A DNA stretch of 64,000 bases from JBAXTZ01 sp041666525 (GTDB lineage Bacteria; Bacillota; Negativicutes; JBAXTZ01). This document shows, in pieces, positions 57,951-64,000 of the stretch; within the stretch, counting starts at the first letter, position 1, and the number at the start of each line of letters is the position of its first letter. A model generated the notes under the pieces. That model searched no databases. It was not told where the DNA came from and saw only the letters and a program-made list of their open reading frames with translations. The translations under genes were made by a program, and so were the position numbers. The stretch covers positions 62,001 to 126,000 of the forward strand of contig JBAYGT010000002.1 of the NCBI GenBank assembly GCA_041666525.1, in the 5' to 3' direction.

Positions 57951-59288
57951 GTGGCTAAAACGTTTTTGGGCGGAGTACATCCACCCGAACAAAAAATCAC
58001 TGCGAAACGGCCGGTAGAACTCATCGAGTTGCCAGACAAGTTTTATTACTCGACGAGAATGCACATCGGCGCTCCTTGTGAACCGGTAGTAAAAGTTGGC
58101 GATTTAGTCAAGAAAGGTCAGGTTATCGCCGCGACCGAGGCGTTCGTGTCGGCAAATATTCACGCGTCTACTTCCGGAAAAGTTACGGCAATCGAGAGTT
58201 TTGCTCATCCGGTTTTTGGAACATGTCAGACCGTAATTGTCGAAGCCGATCAAGCCGACGAGTGGCTTAGCGGTCTTCCGTTAGCCAAACCACGGGACTG
58301 GGAAGCGCTTTCGCCAGCTGAAATTACTGCGATTATTCGTTCCGCCGGTATTGTCGGTATGGGCGGAGCAACTTTCCCGACGCATGTAAAAACCACGGTG
58401 CCAGCCGGAAAATGCATTGAGTATTTTATTCTCAATGGAGCTGAATGTGAACCGTATCTGACCAGCGACCACCGCTTAATGTTAGATGAACCGGAGAGCA
58501 TTATCCGGGGAATGCGGATTGGCATGAAAGCTGTTGGCGCAACTAAAGGCATCATCGGTATTGAACGCAATAAACCGGATGCAATTGCGGCGTTAGCCAA
58601 AGCTGCAACCGGAACCGGAATTGAGATTGTGCCGCTAAAAGTTAAATATCCGCAAGGCGCGGAGAAAACTTTGATTCAGGTTGTTACCGGAAAAGAAGTT
58701 CCGAGCGGCGGTTTGCCATCGGATGTCGGTGTGTTGGTGCAAAACGTAGCGACAGCAATGGCAGTCAGCGATGCAGTAGTTGAAGGCATTCCGCTTATCG
58801 CGCGCTATGCTACTGTTAGCGGCGGCGCGGTACGCGAACCGAAAAACATCCTGGTGCTGACCGGTATGTTGTTTTCGCATATTTTCGAGCAGTGTGGCGG
58901 CTTTATAGAGAAACCGGGAAAAATACTGCTGGGCGGGCCGATGATGGGTATCGCGCAACAAACTGCTGATGTGCCGGTGATCAAAGGTACATCGGGAATT
59001 TTGGCGTTGACTGTTCAAGAAAGCTGTGAACAACCGGAGCGCTCTTGTATTCGTTGCGGCAAGTGCGTTAGCGCTTGTCCGATGGGATTAGTACCCAGCA
59101 TTTTGAGCATCCTCGGCGAGCGCGGTGACTTCCAAACCGCCAAAGAGGAATATAATTTACTTGATTGTGTGGAGTGCGGGTCATGCGTGTATGTTTGTCC
59201 GGCCAAGCGCAATATCGTGCAATACGTTCGTTTGCAAAAACATCTTAATACTCAGCAGGCGTTGCGCGCTACCCAGGCCAGACAATAA
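57951..59288 (+). CDS. rnfC: Rnf complex subunit RnfC (NADH-binding)
   Basis: A 445-residue RnfC. The N-terminal part is barrel/hybrid-like (GGVHPPEQK), the middle part has the NADH/FMN NuoF-like site (GMGGATFPTHVK near 142, NGAECEPYLTSDHRLM near 162), and the C-terminal 2[4Fe-4S] domain has CIRCGKCVSACP near 365 and CVECGSCVYVCP near 404. It is the entry point for NADH to the ion-pumping ferredoxin:NAD oxidoreductase. Starts with GTG and GAGGTGA upstream. Confidence 0.95.
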   Translation: MAKTFLGGVHPPEQKITAKRPVELIELPDKFYYSTRMHIGAPCEPVVKVGDLVKKGQVIAATEAFVSANIHASTSGKVTAIESFAHPVFGTCQTVIVEADQADEWLSGLPLAKPRDWEALSPAEITAIIRSAGIVGMGGATFPTHVKTTVPAGKCIEYFILNGAECEPYLTSDHRLMLDEPESIIRGMRIGMKAVGATKGIIGIERNKPDAIAALAKAATGTGIEIVPLKVKYPQGAEKTLIQVVTGKEVPSGGLPSDVGVLVQNVATAMAVSDAVVEGIPLIARYATVSGGAVREPKNILVLTGMLFSHIFEQCGGFIEKPGKILLGGPMMGIAQQTADVPVIKGTSGILALTVQESCEQPERSCIRCGKCVSACPMGLVPSILSILGERGDFQTAKEEYNLLDCVECGSCVYVCPAKRNIVQYVRLQKHLNTQQALRATQARQ

Positions 59289-59333
59289 CTTCAGAGGCGT
59301 TTTTAATATTAATTTGTTTCGAAAGGATCGATT

Positions 59334-60320
59334 ATGAGTGAACTGAAAACACTTTTTAATATTTCAGCTTCTCCGCACGTCAGAGATTCATTAACCGTTA
59401 AGCGGATTATGTGGGAAGTTAATCTGGCACTGGCACCGGCAACGCTATTTTCATGCTGGTGGTTTGGTTTTGCAGCGATCAAAACCTATCTCATTTGTAT
59501 TATTGCTTGCGTGCTTACTGAATGGATTATTCAAAAGGCGCGCGGGGTGGCTATAACCATTGATGACGGCAGCGCTTTTTTGACCGGGTTGTTGCTGGCG
59601 ATGAATATTCCGCCGGAAATTCCCTGGTATATGCCGGTTGTCGGTTCGATAGCCGCAATTGGTATTGCCAAACATACGATGGGCGGATTGGGACATAATA
59701 TTTTTAATCCGGCGCTGATCGGCCGGGCATTTTTATTGGCGAGCTGGCCGATTGCAATGACTACCTGGAGCGAAATGGTAAGCCGGGTCGACGGAGTAAC
59801 CCGTGCCACACCGCTGGGAATTTTGAAACTGCATGGTTATGAACAGGTGGTAAACACGTTTGGCAACACCGCTACTATGTATAAAGATTTGTTTTTTGGC
59901 TTTAGAAATGGCTCGATGGGCGAAACCTCGGTACTATTGCTGTTGTTGGGCGGACTGTTTTTAATTTGGCGCGGACACATTAATTGGCAAGTACCGGCGG
60001 TAATGATTGCCACCGTTGGAATCTTTACATGGGTTTTCGGAGGAACTGCCGGATTTTTTTCCGGTGACGGACTATTTCATATATTGTCCGGTGGATTATT
60101 TTTGGGCGCGTTTTTTATGGCGACGGATATGGTTACGATTCCGATCACTGTGCGCGGTCAAATGGTTTTCGCCTTGGGCTGCGGTTTGATTGTCGCACTC
60201 GTTCGATTAAAAGGCGGCTATCCTGAAGGCGTCTGCTATTCGATTTTATTAATGAATGCCTGTGCGCCGCTGATTGACCGGGTTATCCGTCCCAAAAAAT
60301 ATGGCGCAGGAGGTAAATAG
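59334..60320 (+). CDS. rnfD: Rnf complex subunit RnfD
   Basis: A 328-residue membrane subunit with about nine to ten helices. FNPALIGRAFLLASWP is the RnfD/NqrB region; the FMN-bearing Thr lies in GVTRATPLG (the motif's covalent flavin site). It carries FMN inside the membrane and helps translocate Na+ or H+. GAAAGGA precedes the ATG; rnfG follows one base after its stop. Confidence 0.94.
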   Translation: MSELKTLFNISASPHVRDSLTVKRIMWEVNLALAPATLFSCWWFGFAAIKTYLICIIACVLTEWIIQKARGVAITIDDGSAFLTGLLLAMNIPPEIPWYMPVVGSIAAIGIAKHTMGGLGHNIFNPALIGRAFLLASWPIAMTTWSEMVSRVDGVTRATPLGILKLHGYEQVVNTFGNTATMYKDLFFGFRNGSMGETSVLLLLLGGLFLIWRGHINWQVPAVMIATVGIFTWVFGGTAGFFSGDGLFHILSGGLFLGAFFMATDMVTIPITVRGQMVFALGCGLIVALVRLKGGYPEGVCYSILLMNACAPLIDRVIRPKKYGAGGK

Positions 60321-60321
60321 T

Positions 60322-61020
60322 ATGAGTGGACACGGGGGGAAGAGCAGCGTACTAAAAGTTGCGCTTAATCTGACGGCTGCCTGTATTATTTCCGGATTGA
60401 TCATTGCTGTTGCTTACGCCATAACCAATCCGGCAGCGGAAATTCAACGCGAAAAAATGAAAGATATGGCAATGCGCGGGTTGGTGCCGGCAGCGGATAA
60501 ATTTGTTGATGTTCAGGGAAAAACCGGCTGGTTCGCCGCCGTTAAAGACGGGCAAACAGTTGCATATGAGATACCGTCAGAATCCAAAGGTTATGGCGGC
60601 GCAATAAAAATGATTGTCGCGGTCGGTATTGATGGTAAGGTTATCGGTTATACGATATTGTCTGCCAATGAAACTCCGGGATTAGGTGACAACGCCAACA
60701 AATCGTCGTTCAAGGATCGGTTTGTCGGAAAAGCTTTGGCTAATCTTGAAGACAAAGACGGTAATCCGCTGGTCGAAAAAGTTCCAAGCACTGATCACGT
60801 TCAAGCACTTACCGGTGCTACGATTACTTCAAAAGCCGTGGTACGTGCAGTTTCCGAGGCGGTAAAATTGGCCGATGAATTCATTAATAATGGCAAATCA
60901 GTAACAAAAAATGATACAGCGCACAAGGATGATGTGCAAGCAGTTACCAGCGCGACGAAATCAGTTGAGCATACCCGGCATTTAGCGAATAAAACTGCTA
61001 AATCTGCTGATGATTTGTAA
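60322..61020 (+). CDS. rnfG: Rnf complex subunit RnfG with extended C-terminal tail
   Basis: A 232-residue FMN-binding subunit. It has one N-terminal membrane helix and then an extracytoplasmic FMN domain, with YTILSANETPGLG and the flavinylation motif QALTGATITS (T167). A 45-residue low-complexity tail follows with a second, degenerate motif, QAVTSATKS (T212). The rest of the tail is rich in Lys, His and Ala. The ATG at 60322 has GGAGG nine bases upstream; the in-frame TTG at 60274 would overlap rnfD. Confidence 0.93.
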   Translation: MSGHGGKSSVLKVALNLTAACIISGLIIAVAYAITNPAAEIQREKMKDMAMRGLVPAADKFVDVQGKTGWFAAVKDGQTVAYEIPSESKGYGGAIKMIVAVGIDGKVIGYTILSANETPGLGDNANKSSFKDRFVGKALANLEDKDGNPLVEKVPSTDHVQALTGATITSKAVVRAVSEAVKLADEFINNGKSVTKNDTAHKDDVQAVTSATKSVEHTRHLANKTAKSADDL

Positions 61021-61044
61021 AATTCGGAAAGTAGGTGTTTGACA

Positions 61045-61674
61045 ATGAATTTATGGAAAGAGTTCTATAAAGGGTTATTTGACCAAAATCCGATTTTTCG
61101 ACTGGCTCTGTCACTGTGTCCGGCGCTGGCGGTTACATCTACCGCCACTAATGCGCTAGCCATGGGATTATCGGTAATGTTTGTAATTACCACAAATAAT
61201 ATGGTAGTTTCGCTTACGCGTAAATGGGTTAATCCGACGGTGCGGGTGCCGGTTTACATCACTTCGATTGCAACTATTGTAACGCTGGTACAATTATTGT
61301 TGCAGGCATATTTGCCAATATTATATAAAGAATTGGGAATATATCTGGCGTTGATTGTAGTTTTCGCGATAATTTTGGCGCGGGCCGAAGTGTTTGCTGC
61401 AAAAAATGGTATTATTGCTTCAGCCGTGGACGGATTGGGAATGGGTGCCGGATTTACGCTGGCGATGTTGCTGATCGGTGTTATTCGCGAATTGTTTGGC
61501 ATTGGCACGATTTTCGGCTTACAAATTATGCCGCTTAGTTACAATCCGCCGCTGATAATGATTTTAGCGCCGGGCGGCTTTTTGCTGATCGGTTTGCTGA
61601 TTGGTTTCTTTAATCTTTTGAGCAGCTATTTGGAAAAACGTAGCGAGCGCGCGGCCGAGGGAGGTCAAAACTAA
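61045..61674 (+). CDS. rnfE: Rnf complex subunit RnfE
   Basis: A 209-residue integral membrane protein with about six helices. LCPALAVTSTATNALAMGL near residue 25 and GLGMGAGFTLAMLLIGVIREL near 130 match the RnfE/NqrD family, shown as GMGAGFTLAM. It forms the inner half of the ion channel with RnfA. The ATG at 61045 has AGGTG eight bases upstream; a TTG two codons earlier is possible. The stop overlaps the rnfA start. Confidence 0.94.
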   Translation: MNLWKEFYKGLFDQNPIFRLALSLCPALAVTSTATNALAMGLSVMFVITTNNMVVSLTRKWVNPTVRVPVYITSIATIVTLVQLLLQAYLPILYKELGIYLALIVVFAIILARAEVFAAKNGIIASAVDGLGMGAGFTLAMLLIGVIRELFGIGTIFGLQIMPLSYNPPLIMILAPGGFLLIGLLIGFFNLLSSYLEKRSERAAEGGQN

Positions 61675-62255
61675 TGTCTGAGTATTTTTTATTGTTCATG
61701 GGCGCGGTTTTGGTCAACAACTTTGTTTTGACGCGATTTTTGGGGTTGTGTATATTCTTTGGGGTTTCCAAAAACTTAAATGCTTCAATCGGTATGGGAA
61801 TGGCGGTTACGTCGGTCATGACCATGAGCTCGATTCTGGCGTGGCTGGTTTATAATTATGTTTTGGTTCCGTTTAAGCTGACATTTTTAACAACAGTGGT
61901 TTTTGTATTGCTGGTTGCCAGTTTTGTCCAGTTGCTGGAAATGATCATTAAGCGGCATATGCCGGCGTTATATAAAATGTGGGGAATTTATCTGGTACTT
62001 ATTGCGACAAACTGCATCGTGTTAGCCGTGCCGCTGATTAACTCCGAAAACAGTTACAGCTTGTTGATGAGTATCGTCAACGCGATTGGCTCGGGCTTGG
62101 GATTTGCTTTGGCGATAATTTTAATGGCCAGCCTGCGTGAAAAACTGCAATATTCAAATGTACCAAAATCGCTTGACGGTTTGGGTATTGCTTTTGTTTT
62201 GGCCGGTCTGCTGGCATTATCGTTTCTCGGTTTTTCCGGCATGATACCATTGTAG
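61674..62255 (+). CDS. rnfA: Rnf complex subunit RnfA
   Basis: A 193-residue membrane subunit homologous to RnfE with inverted topology. VNNFVLTRFLGLCIFFGVSK near the start carries the conserved Cys region (FLGLCIFFGV), and SGLGFALAIILMASLREKL lies near 140. It and RnfE ligate a [2Fe-2S] cluster in the membrane. GAGG upstream; ATG overlaps the rnfE stop (TAATG). Confidence 0.95.
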   Translation: MSEYFLLFMGAVLVNNFVLTRFLGLCIFFGVSKNLNASIGMGMAVTSVMTMSSILAWLVYNYVLVPFKLTFLTTVVFVLLVASFVQLLEMIIKRHMPALYKMWGIYLVLIATNCIVLAVPLINSENSYSLLMSIVNAIGSGLGFALAIILMASLREKLQYSNVPKSLDGLGIAFVLAGLLALSFLGFSGMIPL

Positions 62256-62268
62256 GGTTGGAGGGAAA

Positions 62269-63075
62269 ATGTTGACTGCTGTTTATGTATTTTTAGTTTT
62301 AACGGCGCTTGGACTTGTATTCGGATTTATTTTGGCTTACGCCAATAAAAAATTTGCCATGGAAGTAAATCCATTGATTCATATGGTTGAAGATGTGCTG
62401 CCAAAAGGTCAATGCGGGGCATGTGGTTATGCCGGCTGCATGGCATATGCTGAGGCAGTGGTACTCGATGCTGCGGTTGCGCCGAATCTTTGTATTCCCG
62501 GAAAAGCCGAAGTTGCGAACCTGGTCGCAGAACTTACCGGAAAAAAAGCCGAGGCGACAGCACCGCGCATTGCTTTTGTCAGCTGCGCAGGCTCGCCGGA
62601 ATTTGCCCGGGCGGCATATAATTATCAAGGAATCGATGATTGTGACGCGGCAACGTTGCTTATGGGTGGACCAAAAATCTGCAAGAACGGTTGCTTGGGA
62701 TTCGGAACCTGTGTGAAAGCTTGTGTGTTCGGAGCGTTGGAATTGGGAGCTAATCATTTACCGATTGTTAACGAACGCAAGTGCACTGGTTGTGGTGCTT
62801 GTGAAAAAATTTGTCCGAAAAAAATTATCAGATTAATTCCGACAGAAGCTCATGTTGTCGTAAAGTGCAATACCAGGGAAAAAGGCGCCATTGCTAAAAA
62901 ATCTTGCAGTGTGGCCTGTATTTCTTGTACACTTTGCATTCGCGAGTGTCCGTATGATGCCATAAAATTAGAAAATAATGTTCCCGTTGTTAACCATAAA
63001 ATATGTATTGAGCAATGCAACGAAGCTAAATGTGTGGCAAAATGCCCGACCAGAGCAATTATTCAAATCAAATGA
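62269..63075 (+). CDS. rnfB: Rnf complex subunit RnfB (ferredoxin-binding)
   Basis: A 268-residue subunit. One N-terminal helix is followed by the RnfB cluster region CGACGYAGCMAYAEA near residue 49. Three ferredoxin-type domains follow: CLGFGTCVKAC; CTGCGACEKICP; CISCTLCIRECP and CVAKCP for the rest. The many clusters match clostridial RnfB, which accepts electrons from ferredoxin. It ends the rnf set; gene order CDGEAB is the usual clostridial one. GGAGG lies before the ATG. Confidence 0.95.
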   Translation: MLTAVYVFLVLTALGLVFGFILAYANKKFAMEVNPLIHMVEDVLPKGQCGACGYAGCMAYAEAVVLDAAVAPNLCIPGKAEVANLVAELTGKKAEATAPRIAFVSCAGSPEFARAAYNYQGIDDCDAATLLMGGPKICKNGCLGFGTCVKACVFGALELGANHLPIVNERKCTGCGACEKICPKKIIRLIPTEAHVVVKCNTREKGAIAKKSCSVACISCTLCIRECPYDAIKLENNVPVVNHKICIEQCNEAKCVAKCPTRAIIQIK

Positions 63076-63575
63076 ACATAGTAAAAAAAACGTTTCTGGT
63101 TTTGATCATGCTGTGGTCGGTGTCGTTTTGTAGTTATGTGCAGGCGATAGACAATATTTCCGAACTGCAATATTTTTCACCGGACGGAAAGACTACGGGA
63201 ATCGTTGCAACAACCCCGGTTACGATGCTGGTAATATTTAAACCGGAATGCAAGGATTGCCAGTTGGAGTTGCCGTTAGTGCAAAAAATCGCCAAAGAAT
63301 ACTCGGAAAAACTGAATGTCACGTTAATTGTTTATGGTAAACAGTCTGCGGATATTGCTGAATACGTCAAACAGTTTCAAGATTTTAGCAACATCTCGGT
63401 ATGTGCCGATCCTGAAAAACTCTCTAAAACGCAATTTGCAATTCGGTATGTTCCATGTATAGTTTTGTTTGACGCCAAAGGAAAGCTGCAGGATATAATT
63501 CAAACCGACAACGGTATTGTTGAGCAGTCTAAGATTGAAATAGCGATTAATCGCTATTTGCCAGTTTTGGAGTGA
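63072..63575 (+). CDS. Secreted thioredoxin-like protein
   Basis: A 167-residue protein with a signal peptide (KKTFLVLIMLWSVSFCSY, likely cleavage after VQA) and a thioredoxin-like domain. The CxxC pair is C60/C63 in KPECKDCQLELP; FAIRYVPCIVLFDAKG supplies the usual cis-Pro, in VP, with an extra Cys next to it. It probably reduces or exchanges thiols outside the inner membrane, perhaps drawing electrons linked to the Rnf complex. It overlaps rnfB by four bases. Confidence 0.82.
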   Translation: MNIVKKTFLVLIMLWSVSFCSYVQAIDNISELQYFSPDGKTTGIVATTPVTMLVIFKPECKDCQLELPLVQKIAKEYSEKLNVTLIVYGKQSADIAEYVKQFQDFSNISVCADPEKLSKTQFAIRYVPCIVLFDAKGKLQDIIQTDNGIVEQSKIEIAINRYLPVLE

Positions 63576-63580
63576 ATATT

Positions 63581-63928
63581 ATGCACAAAGCCGACTGGGT
63601 TTTGATTTTAGCAGCAGTTATGTGCTGTTCGTTGCTGTTGTTTACGCCAACGCATCCGGGAAATAAATATCTGATTATTTATGAAAATGGAAAAATGATT
63701 GAGCGGGTGGCTCTTTCGGATTCGCAAAATTTAACCAGAAAGTTCCTGCATAACGAAGTATTGATCATAAACGGCAGTGTCAGGATGCAGCATGCTGATT
63801 GTCCGGATCAAGATTGTGTTAAATCCGGTGTAATCGACAAGAGCGGCCAAATGATTGCCTGCTTGCCGAATAAATTATCGTTGCGGATTGTAGCTGAGAA
63901 GGCGGATATTGACGATGTCGCCAAATAA
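63581..63928 (+). CDS. NusG domain II-containing membrane-anchored protein
   Basis: A 115-residue protein. A single N-terminal helix (WVLILAAVMCCSLLLF) anchors a NusG-domain-II-like beta domain, whose family marks are HADCPDQDCVKSGVI and ACLPNKLSLRI. The function is not known; such genes lie between rnf genes and Gx-transporter genes in many Firmicutes. The ATG at 63581 has GGAG upstream; a GTG three codons earlier is possible. It overlaps the next gene by 14 bases. Confidence 0.85.
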   Translation: MHKADWVLILAAVMCCSLLLFTPTHPGNKYLIIYENGKMIERVALSDSQNLTRKFLHNEVLIINGSVRMQHADCPDQDCVKSGVIDKSGQMIACLPNKLSLRIVAEKADIDDVAK

Positions 63929-64000
63929 ACTTACCCGTATTGCCTTGTTAGTGGTTGTTGCAGCAGTTATTCAGTATTTTGAAAATATTATTTATCTTCC
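63915..64000 (+). CDS. Gx-transporter / heptaprenyl diphosphate synthase component I-like protein, 3' truncated by window edge
   Basis: Only the first 28 codons are visible (MSPNKLTRIALLVVVAAV then IQYFENIIYL). They give a basic start and a hydrophobic helix, matching the beginning of Gx-transporter family proteins. These genes usually follow a NusG-domain-II gene beside rnf. Starts inside the end of the previous gene. Identification is by context plus this short start. Confidence 0.6.
   Translation, partial: MSPNKLTRIALLVVVAAVIQYFENIIYL

Noticed and set aside
1..64000. CRISPR arrays, tRNA, rRNA or riboswitches
   Set aside because: No regularly spaced repeats or tRNA-like cloverleaf sequences were noticed in the short intergenic gaps; in particular no molybdenum-cofactor-type leader fits before moaA, where only a terminator is present.

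Overview
The window looks like the chromosome of a strictly anaerobic, hydrogen-metabolising Firmicute. Oxygen-sensitive iron-sulfur enzymes dominate: a trimeric bifurcating-type [FeFe] hydrogenase, an Rnf complex with a multi-cluster RnfB, and selenium-dependent molybdenum hydroxylases. Methylmalonyl-CoA enzymes point to propionate or succinate metabolism. An RND pump with its membrane fusion protein suggests an outer membrane, so a diderm Firmicute of the Negativicutes type is my best guess. This is inference from gene content; no rRNA or marker gene is present to prove it.

Layout. 1-7.3 kb: hydrogenase operon on the + strand. A 5'-truncated sensory-type [FeFe] hydrogenase is followed by DRTGG, PHP, HydC, a lone histidine-kinase-like ATPase, a 2Fe-2S protein, HydB and HydA, closed by a strong terminator. 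7.4-11.3 kb: a small HTH gene with a good promoter, a PhzF-like gene, then methylmalonyl-CoA epimerase and biotin-dependent carboxyltransferase subunits with no membrane beta subunit. 11.4-34.1 kb: about 18 co-directional genes that look like one operon. They encode anaerobic purine/urate and nitrogen-heterocycle breakdown (SsnA, YgfK, diaminopropionate ammonia-lyase, YgeY, D-aminoacylase, dihydropyrimidinase, two molybdenum hydroxylases) together with the enzymes that build their cofactor (MoaA, YqeB, YqeC, XdhC/CoxI, MoaC, a MOSC-MogA fusion, a MoeA-like protein, MocA).

34.1-44.6 kb: an accessory region built from two diverged copies of one regulatory module (ArsR repressor, small 2[4Fe-4S] ferredoxin, sulfur-handling CoA-disulfide-reductase fusion, methyltransferase). 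The first copy keeps the reductase fusion but has a truncated methyltransferase and a CsoR-like gene with an amber stop. The second copy keeps the methyltransferase, has lost nearly all of the reductase to an in-frame deletion that left a 25-codon scar, and now leads into an RND efflux operon. Both ArsR genes have a TTGACA-17-TACAAT promoter overlapping an ATATGCGCATAT palindrome.

44.6-54 kb: an orphan amino-acid-binding lipoprotein; a cluster for Fe-S or metal cofactor handling (DUF134, NifU-like, Mrp/NBP35 ATPase, two NifX-like proteins) that holds two damaged genes; a membrane/GNAT fusion; an acetyltransferase; a metallo-beta-lactamase-fold protein; and the molybdate transporter ModABC, which would feed the 11-34 kb operon. 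54-57.4 kb: NRDE protein, CoaBC and an MFS transporter. 57.5-64 kb: RseC-like protein, RnfCDGEAB, a thioredoxin-like protein, a NusG-domain-II protein and the start of a Gx-transporter-like gene.

How it fits together: hydrogenase and Rnf link NADH, ferredoxin, H2 and the ion gradient; the purine operon supplies nitrogen and electrons; ModABC and the Moco genes support its hydroxylases. No rRNA, tRNA, CRISPR array, transposase or phage gene was seen. No gene-free stretch exceeds about 300 bases.
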